DNA of 64,000 nt, taken from NCBI RefSeq assembly GCF_040802235.1, contig NC_133161.1, positions 101,821,001 to 101,885,000 of the forward strand. Direction: 5' to 3'. The DNA comes from Manis javanica. Taxonomy: Eukaryota > Chordata > Mammalia > Pholidota > Manidae. Below are positions 38,870-50,379 of this stretch, piece by piece. The notes under the pieces were generated by a model, which saw only the letters and a list, made by a program, of their open reading frames with translations, ran no database searches and was not told where the DNA came from. Numbering within the stretch: position 1 is the first letter of the stretch; the number at the start of each line of letters is the position of its first letter. The position numbers and the translations under genes are program-made.

Positions 38870-39508
38870 TAGTCAATTCTCTTTATTTGTGACCTCTGTA
38901 TTTCCAAATTAGTCTTCTTGCTAAAGTTTATTTGTAGCCTCAAAATTGATACTCGTGACAATTTGAAGGTCTTTGTGGACATGAGTAGAGTGGTGAAAAT
39001 TTTGAGTTGCCTGATGGGCATGCTTGCAGCTGAGCTATAACAAGGCTGTACTTCCCCTTCTTGTTCAAGCTCTCAGACTTGTAGTAAACAAGTATCCTAT
39101 TTGTGGTTAATTTAGTGCCACGTTTTTCACATTCTTATGCTTTTTGTTGGTGACTTTCTGTTTACAAATGTTCCAAGTGTAGTGCAGAGTGGTCATAAGT
39201 GCAAGAAGGCTGTGATGTGTTTCTGGGAAAAATATGTGTGTTCGAGAAGCTTTGTTTAGGGGTTGTTATAGTGCTGTGTGCCATGAGGTCAATGTTAATG
39301 AACCAGAAGTATAAATTAAATAAGGTGTCTTTAAACAGAAACACACATAAAACAAGGCTATGTATCGATTGGTTGACAAAAATGTGACCAGAGGCTTGCA
39401 AGGACCTAATTTTATATTTCCCCTAGAAGCAATGGTCAGTATTTGCTAATTCAATGTTCTTGGAGACATTTTTAGAACATAACTACTGTGAATAACAAGA
39501 ATTGACTA
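38870..39508. mobile_element. Tigger-like (pogo/Tc1-mariner) non-autonomous DNA transposon
   Basis: The ends form terminal inverted repeats: TAGTCAATTCTCTTTATTTG at the left and, read on the minus strand, TAGTCAATTCTTGTTATTCA at the right, flanked by TA as expected of the pogo/Tigger target. The internal sequence (AGAAACACACATAAAACAAG, CCTAATTTTATATTTCCCC, AGAAGCAATGGTCAGTATTT) is of Tigger type. The flanking DNA is continuous L1 ORF2 once the element is removed, so it landed inside the old L1. No transposase remains. Confidence 0.7.
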
Positions 39509-39898
39509 TATTTCTCCCTAAATTTCATTCTTCAATTTTTTTTCTTAGCACTCTTTAGTCTTTTTCTGTGTAGAGGTTTGCACATGTTTTGTCAGATTTA
39601 TTCCTAGGTAATTGATTTTTTAATGTTATTTGAAATTTTACTTTCTATCTCTTCATTGCTTGTATATAAGAAAAAAATAATTTTTGTATATTAATACTGT
39701 ATCCGGTGACCTTAGTGAGCTTACTTATTAATTCAACAAGTTTGTAGATTACTTTGGATTTTTTTCCCCCATACACCATTATATCATTTGTGAATATATA
39801 TAATTTCAGCAGTCCTTCTTTTTTTTCCAATTCTTATTACTTGTCCTTTTCCTTGCCTTTATCACACTGGATGGTACCACCTATAAAATATCAAATAT

Positions 39899-40145
39899 AA
39901 ATGGGGATAATTTTATGTGTCAACATGGCTATGCCATGATACTCAGGTTTTGTTCAGGTGTATCTAGATATTTCTGTAAAGGCGTCTTTTAGATGTGATT
40001 AACATTTAAAACAGTAGAGTTTGAATAAAGCAGATTACCCTTCATTATGTGGGTGGGTCTCGTCCAATCAGTTGAAAGTCTTAGAGAAAAATATTGAGGA
40101 AGGGGAATTCTGCCTATCCTATACTCAGAAAATAAGGTGTTGATG
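39899..40145 (+). repeat. Old dispersed repeat, family unassigned
   Basis: Interrupts the old L1. It contains TTTATGTGTCAACATGGCTA, GATGTGATTAACATTTAAA and TATGTGGGTGGGTCTCGTCC, blocks I have seen in ancient mammalian repeats, but I cannot name the family with confidence. Confidence 0.45.
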
Positions 40146-40317
40146 ATTTACTCCTCTATTCTCTGGAAGAGTTTGTAAAGATAGCTGTTCATACTACTTC
40201 TTATTATTTTAATGTCTGTAGAATTTTTCAGTATCCCTTTTAGAGATACTAATAATTTGTATTTTCATTTTTCTTGATCAGTCTTGCAAGGGGTTTATCA
40301 ATTGCTTAGTCTTTGTC

Positions 40318-40490
40318 TTAGATTTTTCAGACTGCTGTAACAAAATACCAAAGAAAAGGTGGCTTATAAAGAACAGAATTTATTTCTCACAGTTCTGCAG
40401 GCTGGAAAGTCCAAGATCAAGGCACCAGGAAATTCAACCATCTTTTCACTGTGTCCTCACATGATAGAAAGGAAAATGAGATCTTTGAGT
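40318..40490 (+). repeat. Old dispersed repeat, LTR-like, family unassigned
   Basis: Interrupts the old L1. The block CTGCTGTAACAAAATACC, GGTGGCTTATAAAGAACAGA, TTTATTTCTCACAGTTCTGC, GGCTGGAAAGTCCAAGATCA and CTGTGTCCTCACATGATAG is a very common ancient mammalian repeat type. Family not assigned. Confidence 0.5.
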
Positions 40491-42014
40491 TGAATTTGGT
40501 CTTGTTTTTCTAGCATCTTGAGATGGATGTTGTTAGATTATTGATTTTCAATCTGATTTCTTTTCAGCACCCATTTTTTTCAGCCTTTTAAGATCATCAG
40601 TTTCCCTTTAAAACTGTTTAATAGTATACCACAAGTTTTCATACATTATATTTTTATCACTATTTAGTTCAATATATTTTCTAATTTTCATTTGGATTTC
40701 TTCTTTGATCCATAGGATAAAGTGTATTGCATAATTGTGAAATATTTGGAGATTTTTCTGTCTTGCTATTTTTTATTTTTAGCTTAATTCTACTGTGTTC
40801 AGGTAATTTTCACTGTATTACTTTAGTCCTCTAAGGCCTGCTATATGGTTTATTTTAGTTAATGTTCTATGTGCACTTGAAAATAATGTGTATTTTGTAA
40901 TTCCAGGCTATAGTGCTTAATATATGTCAAACAGATCAAGTTTGTCAAATAGATGAACTGCTGAGAGTTTCTACATCCTATTGACTTTTGTGTTTGCTTT
41001 TCCTGTCTATTTTACTGAGAAGATGTGTTCTAAATCTCCAATTATGATTGTGGATTTACTGATTTTTTCCTTTTTAGTTCTGTTAAGTTTTGCTTTATGT
41101 ATTTTGATGCTATATTATTAGCTGCATAGAATTTAGGGTTTTTCTGTATTTTTGGAGTCCTTTTTAATTCTTCCACTTAGCTTAAGCCTGCACAGGTGAA
41201 ATTATTTTACACCATCTTTCTTTAGCTAGCACTTGTACAAATACCTTTTTTTCTTTTATCTGTAACTTTTCTGTATCTTTATAATTTAAGATGTGTCTTC
41301 TGATACTTTCATATTTTTAGTCCAGTCTGACAATCTTATTTTATTTGTATCAATTGCTCCATCTTCTATCCATTGTAATTGCTAATATATTTAGATTTTA
41401 ACTTTTTGCCTTACCTGTTTCTTTCTTGCTTTCTTTTGAATTCATCTTACATATTTTATTTTTTACCTCCCTTGCATTCTTGAACATTATGAGTTCTGTT
41501 ACTATTCCTTTAGTAGTTTTCATAGAGATTACAACAAGCACACTTGACTTTATTAGTCTACATTAAGTTAGTAGTTAGAGCATATTTTATAGAAATATAA
41601 GAATCTTATAACATTTTAATCTATTTACTCCTCTACCTTTGTTTTTTCTTGCTATTGTCAGATATTTTATGTCTACTTAATATATTACTAGTAGTACTTG
41701 ATAATTCAATATTCATTTATACTTACCAAAATAGCTACTCTCTTTGGTGATGATAGTGTTTTCTTTCTGTATCATTGTGATTCTATAGAGACAATCTTCC
41801 TTCTGCATGAAAAATTCCCTTTAATATTTCCTTTGGTGTGCATAGTTTTAGTAGGTTTAGAATTGTTAATAGTAAGTTGTTATCTTTCAGCACTTTTAAA
41901 GATTTTATAACCTTCTGGTGTCCATGGTTTCTATTGAAAACTCAACCTTTTTATTGCTTCTTTAAAGATAAGGTTCTCTGGCTGCTTGCAAGATTTTAAT
42001 TCTGTCTTTTTAAA

Positions 42015-42029
42015 AGTTTGTTTTTTCTG
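42015..42029 (+). repeat. Target-site duplication, left half
   Basis: AGTTTGTTTTTTCTG here matches AGTTTGTATTTTCTG at 42925-42939 with one mismatch. The pair flanks the plus-strand L1. Confidence 0.85.
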
Positions 42030-42924
42030 AGATGGTTCACATCACTAATCACAGGGAATGCAAATTAAAACCACAATGGGATATCATCTCACACCAGTTA
42101 GGATGGCCAGCACCGAAAAGACAAAGAACAACAAATGCTGGCGAGGATGCAGAGAAAGGGGAACCCTCCTACACTGCTGATGGGAATGTAAGCTAGTTCA
42201 ACCATTGTGGAAAGCAATATGGAGGTTCCTCAAAAAACTAAAAATGGAAATACCATTTGACTACAGGGAATCCCACTCCTTGGAATTTATCCAAAGAATG
42301 CAACTTCTCAGATTCAAAAAGATACATGTTCATCGCAGCACGTTTTACAATAGTCAAGATATGGAAGCAATCTAAGTGTCCATCTGTAGATGAATGGATA
42401 AAGAAGATGTGGTACATATACACAATGGCATACTATTCAGTCATAAGAAAGAAACAAATACTACCATTTGCAACAACATGGATGGAGCTGGAGGACATTA
42501 TGCTCAGTGAAATTAAGCCAGGTGGAGAGAGACAAGGGCCAAATGATTTCCCTCATTTGTGGAGTATAACAATGAAGCAAAACTGAAGGAACAAAATAGC
42601 AACAGATTCAGAGACTCCAAGAAGGAACTAGTGGTTACCAAAGGTGAGGGGTGTGGGAGGGTGAATGGGGGGGGAGGGAGAAGGGGATTGAGGGGTATTA
42701 TGTTTAGTACACATGCACTGGGGAATCATGGGGAAAACAGTGTAGCACAGAGAAGGCAAATAGTGAATCTGTGGCATCTTGCTGCACTGATGGACAGTGA
42801 CTGCATTGGGATATGGGTGGGGACTTGATAATATGGATAAATATAGTAACCACATTGTTTTTTCATGTGAAACCTTCATAAGAGTGTATATCAATAATAC
42901 CTTAATAAAAAATTTTTAAAAAAG
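42030..42924 (+). mobile_element. L1 LINE, 5'-truncated, plus strand
   Basis: The last 0.9 kb of an L1 in the opposite direction to its neighbours. It contains the ORF2 C-terminal region (about 42060-42640, with WIKKMWYIYTMAYYS in an open frame at 42257-42586), a 3' UTR with a G-rich tract (42646-42695), and an A-rich end (42904-42924). The target duplication is 15 bp. The host is the old minus-strand L1, which continues on the far side. The open frame of 109 codons is an ORF2 tail, not a gene. Confidence 0.93.
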
Positions 42925-43196
42925 AGTTTGTATTTTCTGGTAAGCCTTTTTCTTTGACTCTGATGTGCCTGTGTATGGTTTTCTTTATATTTATCCTGAT
43001 TTGAGTATTTAGAAATTCTTAATTCTGTGGCTTGATATTTTTTATCAGTTTTAGAAAATTATTGGCGAATATCTCTTTTAAAAAGTTTTCTGACCCAATC
43101 TTTCTGTCCTTTCCGTATCAGATTTCTATATATACATTAATCAATATATATATAAAACTTATTCATCATAGCTATATATCTTATACATGATTTTCT
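42925..43196 (-). mobile_element. Old L1 5' part between insertions
   Basis: Includes the right TSD half (42925-42939), then antisense L1 ORF1-side sequence (TTTTATCAGTTTTAGAAAAT, TTATTGGCGAATATCTC near 43061-43077, TTTCTGTCCTTTCCGTATCA). It ends at the 20-bp TSD half (43177-43196) of the next insertion. Confidence 0.6.
43177..43196 (+). repeat. 20-bp target-site duplication, left half
   Basis: TATCTTATACATGATTTTCT here against TATCTTACATATTATTTTCT at 50360-50379: 17 of 20 match and two of the three changes are C/T. The pair brackets the whole 43197-50359 block. Confidence 0.75.
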
Positions 43197-44231
43197 TTTT
43201 TCAAGTATGATTGATATACAATATTAAAATGTTTTATATTAAGACAGTTATATATATTAAAATGCTCATGCCAACGAGTGTTACTGTGAACACAAAAAGA
43301 TGTTACAGAACTATTGACTTTATGCTCTATGCTGTACTTTCATCTCCATGACTAATTTATATAATGATTGAGACTGTGCCTCTTTATCCCCTCCACCTAT
43401 TTCACCCACCCATCCCTCCTCCTTCCCAATGATAAACCACCAGTCATTTCTCAGTGTCTGTGAGTCTATTGCTGTTTTGCTCATTTTGTTTTGTTTTGTT
43501 TTTAGATTCCACAATATAAGTGAAATTGTATGTTTTTTCTCCATCTGGCTTATTTCACTTAGCATAATACCCTCTAGATCCTCCATGTTGTCACAAATGG
43601 CAGGATTTCTTTCTCTTTTATGGATGAATAATATTCCATTGTGTATATATATATACCACATCTTCTGTAACCATTTATCTATTGACAGTTTGGTTGGTTC
43701 TCTATCTTGGCTATTGTAAATACTGCAGCAATGAACATACACCTTTTCAAATGGGAGATTTTGTTTTCTTTGTGCAAATTCTTAGAAGTGGAATTACTGG
43801 GACATATGGTATTTCTGTTTTTAGTTTTTTGAGGAGCCTACATACTGTTTTCCACAGTGGCTGCACCAATTTACATTCCTACCAACAGCATAGAAGGGTT
43901 CCCTTTTCTCCACGTACTCACCAGCATTTGTTACTTCTTGCCTTTTGGATAGTGGCTATTCTCATTGGTGTAAGGTGATATCTCATTATCTCATTGTGGT
44001 TTTGATTTGCATTTCCCTGATGACTAACAATGTGGAGCATCTTTTCATGTGTCTGTTGGCCATCTGTATGACTTCTTTGGATAAATGTCTGCTCAGGTCC
44101 TCTGCCCGTTTTTTAACCAGGTTATTTGTGTTTTTTTGGTGTTAAGCATATGAGTTCCTTCATATTTTAGATGTTAACCACTTACTGGATAAATCTTCTT
44201 TGAATATATTCTCTCACATGGTAGGTTGCCT
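43197..44231 (-). mobile_element. L1 3'-tail fragment inside the block of copy B
   Basis: A 5'-truncated L1 tail (about 1.03 kb, minus strand). It has a T-run at 43195-43201, a 3' UTR unlike that of copy B, and antisense ORF2 C-terminus up to 44231, where copy B's T-rich tail starts immediately. No separate TSD longer than the A-run is evident. It is either part of a transcript that copy B carried along or a later insertion into copy B's A-tail. Confidence 0.85.
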
Positions 44232-44439
44232 CTTTTTTATTTTTATTTTGGTATCATTAATATACAATCACATGAAGAACATTGTGGTTACTAGATTCCC
44301 CCATTATCAAGTCACCCCCCCACAAACCCCATTACAGTCACTGTCCATCAGCATAGTAAGATGCTGTGGAATCACTACTTGTCTTCTCTGTGCTATACTG
44401 CCTTGCCCGTGCCTCCTCCTATGTTATGTGTGTTAATCA

Positions 44440-47400
44440 TAATCGCCCATTATTCCTCTTATCCCTCCCTTCCCAACCATCCTCCCCAGTTCTTTTCCCC
44501 TTGGTAATTGTTAGTCCATTCTTGGATTCTGTGAGTCTGCTGCTGTTTTGTTCCTTCAGTTTTTGCTTTGTTATTATGCTCCACAGATGAGTGAAATCAT
44601 TTGGTACCTGTCCTTCTCCACCTGGTTTATTTCACTAAGCATAATACTCCCTAGCTCCATGATGTTGTTGCAAATGGGAGGATTTATTTTCTTCTTACGG
44701 GTGAATAATAGTCCACTGTGTATATGTACCACATCTTCTTTATCCATTCATTTACAGATGGACATTTAGGCAGTTTCCATTTCTTGGCTATTGTAAAAAG
44801 TGCTGTGATAAACATAGGGGTGCATATGTCTTTTTGAAACTGGGCTTCTGCATTCTTAGGGCAAATTCTTAAGAGTGGAATTCCTGGGTCAAATGGTATT
44901 TCTATTTTTAGTTTTTTTAAGACCTGCCATATTGCTTTCCACAATGGTTAAACTAATTTACATTCCCACCAGCAGTGTAGGAGGGTTCCCCTTTCTCCTC
45001 ATCCTCGCCAATATTTGTTGTCTGTCTTTTGGATCTTGGCCATCCTGACTGGTGTGAGGTGATACCTCATTGTGGTTTTAATTTGCATTTCTCTGATGAT
45101 TAGTGATGTGGAGCATCTTTTCATGTGTCTGTTGGCCATCTGAATTTGTTCTTTGGAGAAGAGTCTGTTCATATCCTCTGTCCATTTTTCAATAGGGTTA
45201 TTTGCTTTTTGGGTGTTGAGGTGAGTGAGTTATTTATATATTTTGGATGTTAACCCTTTGTTGGATATGTCATTTATAAATACATTCTCCCATACAGTAG
45301 GATGACTTTTTGTTCTGCTGATGGTATTATCTAGCATGATGTAGTCCCATTTGTTCATTTTTTATTTTGTTTCCCTTGCCCAATGAGATGCTTTCAGGAA
45401 AAAGTTGTTTATGTTTATATTCAAGAGAGTTATGCCTATGTTCTCTTCCAAGAGTTTTATGGTTTCATGACTTACATTCAGGTCTTTGATCCATTTTGAG
45501 TTTACTTTTGTGTATGGGGTTAGATAATAATTCAGTTTCATTCTCTTGCATGCACCAGGTGTTGAAGAGGTTATTTCCCCATTGTATATCCATGGTCTTT
45601 ATCATATATTAATTGACAATATATGCTTGGGTTTCTATCTGGGCTCTCTAGTCTGTTCCATTGGTCTATGGGTCTATTCTTGGGCCAGTACCAAATTGTC
45701 TTAATTACTGTGGCTTTGTTGTAGAGTTGAAAGTTGGGGAGCATAATTGCTCACGCTTTATTCTTTCTTCTCAGGATTGCTTTGGCTATTTGGGGTCTTC
45801 TGTGGTTCCATATGAATTTTACAACTATTTGCTCTAGTTGATTGAAGAATGTTTTTGGTATGTTGATAGGGATTACATTGAATCTGTAGATTGCTTTAGA
45901 CAGGATGGCCATTTTGACAATATTAATTCTTCCTATCCATGAGCACAGGATGTGTTTCCATTTATTGGTATCTTCTTTAATTTCCCTCATGAATGTCTTG
46001 TAGTTTTCAGAGTATAGGTCTTTCACTTCCTTGGTTAGGTTTATTCCTAGGTATTTCATTCTTTTTGATGCAATTGTGATTGGAATTGTCTTCCTGATTT
46101 CTCTTTCTGCTAGTTCATTGTTAGTGTATAGGAATACAACAGATTTCTGTGTATTCATTCTGTGTCCTGCAACTTTGCTGAATTCAGATATTAGATCTAG
46201 TAGTTTTGGAGTGGATTCTTTAGGGTTTTTTTTATGTACAATATCATGTCATCTGCAAACAGGGACAGTTTAGCTTCTTCCTTGCCAATCTGGAGGCCTT
46301 TTCTTTCTTCATGTTTCTGATTGCTGTGGCTAGGACCTTCAGATCTATGTTGAATGAAAGTGGGGAGAATGGGGCATCCTTGTCTTTTTCCTGATGTTAA
46401 AGGAAAAGCCTTCAGTTTCTCACTGTTATGTATGTTTGCTGTGGGTTTGTCATATATGGCCTTTATTACGTTGAGGTACTTGCCATCTATACCCATTTTG
46501 TTGAGAGTTTTTATCATGAATGGATGTTGGATTTTGCTGAATGCTTTTTCAGCTTCTATGGAGATGATCATGTGGTTTTTGTCTTTCTTTTTGTTGATGT
46601 GGTGGATGATGTTGATTGATTTTTGAATGTTGTGCCATCCTTGCATCCCTGGAATAAATTCTATTTGATCACAATGAATGATCTTTTGATGTATATTTGA
46701 ATTTGGTTCACTAATTTTTGTTGAGTATTTTTGCATCTATGTTCATCAGGGATATTGGTTTGTAATTTTCCTTTTTTGTGGTGTCTTTGCCTGGTTTTGG
46801 TATTAGAGTGATGCTGGACTTGTAGAATGAGTTTGGGAGTATTCCCTCTTCTTCTACTTTTTGGAAAACTTTAAGGAGGATGGGCATTAGGTCTTCACTA
46901 AATGTTTGATAAAACTCAACAGTGAAATCATCTGCATAAGGTATTTTGTTCTTAGGTAGTTTTTTGATTACTGATTCAATTTTTCTTCCTGGTAATTGTT
47001 CTATTAAAATTTTCTGTTGCTTCCTGGTTCAGCCTTTGAAGGTTGTATTTTTCTAGAAAGTTTTCCATTTCTTCTAGGTTATCCAGTTTGTTAGCATGTA
47101 ATTTGATAAGTTTGGCTACAGATTAGTCTATTCTGTTTATTTTCTTGAAGAACCAGCTTTTGCTTTTATTGAATCTTTCTATTGTTTTATTCTTCTTAAT
47201 TTATTTATTTCTGCTCTAATCTTTATTATGTCACTCCTTCTACTGACTTTACGCCTCATTTGTTCTTCTTTCTCTCGTTTCATTAGTTGTGAGTTTAGAC
47301 TGTTCATTTGGGATTGTTCTTTCCTGAGGTAGGCCTGTATTACAGTATACTTCCCTCTTAGCACAGCCTTTGCTGCGTACCACAGATTTTGTGTTGTTGA

Positions 47401-48229
47401 ATTATTGTTGTCATTTGTCTCCATGTATTGCTTGATCTCTGTTTTTATTTGGATATTTATCTATTGATAATTTAGGAGCATGTTGTGAAGCCTCCATGTG
47501 TTTGTGGGCTTTTTAGTTTTCTTTGTGTAATTTATTACTAGTTTCATACCTTTGTGATCTGAGAAACTGGTTGGTACAATTTCAATCTTTTTGAATTTAC
47601 TGAGGCTCTTTTTGTGGCCTAATATATGATCTGTTCTTGAAAATGTTCCATGTGCTCTTGAGAAGAATGTATATCCTGTTGCTTTCAGATGGAGTGCTCT
47701 GTAGATGTCCATTAGGTCCATCTGTTCTACTACATTGTTCAAGTGCCTCTGTCTCCTTACTTATCATCTGTCCTTTGGAGTGAATGGTGTGTTGAAGTCT
47801 CCTAAACTGAATGCATTGCATTCTATTTTCCCCTTTAATTCTGTTAGAATCTGTTTCAAATATATAGGTGATCCTGTGTTGGGTGCATAAATATTTATAA
47901 TAGTTATATCTCCTTTTTGGAATAACACCTTTATGATTATGTAATGTTCTTCTTTGTCTCTTGTTACTTTCTTTGTTTTAAAGTCTATTTTGTCTGATAC
48001 AAGTACTGCAACTCCTGCTTTTTTTCTCCCTATTAGTTGTATGAAATATCTTTTTCCATCCCTTAACTTTCAGTCTGTGTATGTCTTTGGGTTTGAAGTG
48101 AGTCTCTTGTAGGCAGCATATAGTTGGGTGTTGATTTTTTATCCATTCAGTGACCCTATGACCCTTGATTGGTGCATTCAGACCATTGACACTTAAGGTG
48201 ATTATCGATAGGTATATACTTTTTGCCAT
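44440..48229 (-). pseudogene. L1 ORF2 (endonuclease-reverse transcriptase), copy B, broken
   Basis: The start is the ATG at 48229 (MAKSIYLSIITLSVNGLN...). The endonuclease glutamate is kept in QETHF (E42, 48106-48104). A frameshift occurs in an A-run near 48016-48022, after GWKKIFHTTNREKK. The GTFSRTDHI and SFSDHKG segments lie at about 47640-47560. A 179-codon frame at 46736-46197 holds the reverse transcriptase palm core, with LFADD at 46262-46248. The C-terminal part lies at 44944-44684 (WIKKMWYIYTVDYYS). The end of the frame is approximate. Confidence 0.93.
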
Positions 48230-48534
48230 TGCAGGCTCTAGATTCATGTTTACCAAAGGTTCAAGGGTAATTCCCTTACTATCTAACAGTCCAATTAACT
48301 CACTTATTATGCCATAACAAACATCACCTAAAGGTTCTCTTTTTTCCCCTCCTGTTTCTTCCTCCTTCATTCTTTATGTATTACACATCATATTCTGTAC
48401 TCTTTCTCTATCCTTTGATTGACTTTGGGGTAGTTGATTTGATTTTGCATCTGCTTAGCAATTAATTCTTCTACTTTCTTTGCTGTGGTTTTATTTCCCC
48501 GATGACAGCTATTAAGCCTTAGGAACACTTCCAT

Positions 48535-49401
48535 CTATGGCAGTCCCTCCAAAATGCACTGTACAGGTGGTTTGTGGGAGGTAAAATCTCTCAGCTCTTT
48601 CTCATCTGAAACTTGTTTAATCCCTTCTTCAAATTCAAATGATAATCTTGCTGGGTAGTATTCTTGGTTCCAGGCCCTCTGCTTCATTGTATTAAATATA
48701 TCATGCCACTCCCTTCTGGCCTGTAAGGTTTCTGCTGAGAAGTCTGATGATAGCCTGATGGGTTTTCCTTTGTATGTGGTCTTTTTACTCTCTCTAGCTG
48801 CTTTTAATAGTCTGTCCTTATCCTTGATCTTTGCCATTTTAATTATTATACATCTTGGTGTTGTCCTCTTTGGGTCCCTTGTGTTGGGAGATCTGTGCTC
48901 CTCCATGGCCTGAGAGACTATTTCCTTCCCCAAATTGGGGAAGTTGTCAGCAATTACCTCCTCAAAGATACCTTCTGTCCCCTTTTCTCTCTCTTCTTCT
49001 TCTGGTACCCCTATAATGAGAATATTGTTCAGTTCGGATTGGCCACACAGTTCTGTCAATATTCTTTCATTCTTAGAAATCCTTTTTTCTATCTGTGCCT
49101 CAGCTTCTTTGTATTCCTCTTCTGTAATTTCTATTTCATCTACCTTCTCTTCTACTACATCTAATCTGCTTTTAAACCCCTCCGTTGTATGTTTCATTTC
49201 ATACATGAAATTTCTTAATAATTGAATCTCCATTCCAAATTCATCCCTGGGGTCTTGAATATTTTTCTGTACCTCCATGAGCATGTTTATGATTTTTATT
49301 TTGAACTCTCTTTCAGGAAAATTTGTGAGTTCAGCTTCATTTTACCCTTTTTCTGATGTTTGTGAGATTTTTGTTTGAACGAGTTTCCTTTGATGATTCA
49401 T
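48535..49401 (-). pseudogene. L1 ORF1 (RNA-binding chaperone), copy B, one early stop
   Basis: The frame runs 288 codons from the ATG at 49401 to the TAG at 48537-48535 and is interrupted only by TAA at codon 20 (49344-49342). The reading frame from 49284 downward is intact. It has a charged N-terminal coiled-coil-like part, IIGVPEEEE, and the C-terminal TLQARREWHDIFNTMKQ. The length is within three residues of copy A, which shows that this L1 family has a short ORF1. Internal initiation at 49284 would leave an open 249-codon product, but nothing shows that it is made. Confidence 0.92.
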
Positions 49402-50359
49402 ATTTGTATGTGGCACTATTTAGTGCCCAGAAGCTCTAGTCTCTGGAGCTGCTCAGCTCCTGCAGTGATGTCGGAGGTCACAGGGGAGTGGCACTGGTGC
49501 CTGGGGGGAGGAAAGAGCTGTTTCCTGCTTCCTGGCTGCAGTGCCTGTCTCCACTGTCAGTACCAGTGGGCTGAGCACACAGGTGTAAGCCTCTGTGCTT
49601 TGCTTCTGTATCTGCCATAGGCAGGGCCTCCCTCCAGCTGTCCTGATGCCAGGGAAGGTACTGCCAGTTTGCATGCTGGTGCCAGCAGGCCAGGATGAAG
49701 GTGCAGCTGTCTGCGTATCACAGTGGGGCTCCTTGGAGCTGAGTAGCCAGGCAGGGGGATGTAACACCTGAAGCTCCTGAAAGTTCTCAGCCTTCTAGGT
49801 GGAGCACACCCAGACAACCTTGTCCATGTATCCCTTCTCCCATGTAGCAAGCTCCATGCAAACCCTGCCCCTTCAGCAGCCCTCTAGCTGCTAGGAAGCC
49901 TCTCAGACCACCTGCCTTTCCTTTGTTCCAGAGAAGCCAGAAGTGGATCCCTGTCCTCCACAAATGGCTTGAATCTCAGTCTCTCCAATATTCTGCCTGT
50001 CTTAGCTTTCCAACCCCACTAATCTCCAGAGCACCACATAATGTAGGTTTGGGCTCCCAAAGTAGATCTCCAGGGCTGGGTGTTCAGCAGTCCTAGGCTT
50101 CCACCCCCTCTCTGCTCCATTTCTCTTCCTTCCACTGGTGAGGTGGGGTGGGGGAAGGATTTGGGTCCTGATGGATCAAGGCTTTGGTACGTTACCCTGT
50201 TTCTTGAGGTCTGCTCTGTACTGCAGGTGTATACAGTCTGATGCCACCTTCTTTCCTGTTGCTCTTTTAGGATTAGTTGTATTAACTATATTTTCATATT
50301 ATATGTGGTTTGGGAGGAGTTCTCTGTCTCATCTCTCACACCACCATCTTCAATCTCTG
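49402..50359 (-). promoter_or_regulatory. L1 5' UTR / former internal promoter, copy B
   Basis: The leader is about 960 bp, slightly longer than that of copy A. It shares blocks with copy A, but most CpGs have become TpG or CpA. The YY1-type site at its 5' end is degraded (50341-50351). Promoter activity is doubtful. Confidence 0.75.
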
Positions 50360-50379
50360 TATCTTACATATTATTTTCT
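50360..50379 (+). repeat. 20-bp target-site duplication, right half
   Basis: Partner of 43177-43196, lying directly at the 5' end of copy B. Confidence 0.75.

Larger units (their letters stand above)
37665..42014 (-). mobile_element. Old L1 LINE, minus strand, with nested insertions
   Basis: An old L1 in antisense orientation begins with its 3' UTR (TTTTATTGAAGTAATTATAG near 37670). ORF2 follows (TTTTTATTGTATGAATAGAC near 37987, then AATTTTGGAATCATCTTAT at 38739-38757, TTTATTCCTAGGTAATTGAT at 39597-39616), and then the endonuclease and ORF1-side regions up to 42014. It is interrupted by a Tigger-like element (38870-39508), an old repeat (39899-40145), another old repeat (40318-40490) and the plus-strand L1 at 42030. 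It probably continues at 42940-43196 and 50380 onwards. No frames remain. Confidence 0.75.
44232..50359 (-). mobile_element. L1 LINE copy B, full length
   Basis: A complete L1 of about 6.1 kb. It has a 5' UTR (50359-49402), ORF1 (49401-48535), ORF2 (48229 to about 44440), a 3' UTR and an A-rich end (T-rich on +, 44232-44249). The 5' end begins near 50359, directly at the right TSD half. ORF1 has one early stop and ORF2 has a frameshift near its start, so it is inactive. It is the best reference for reading copy A. Confidence 0.95.
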
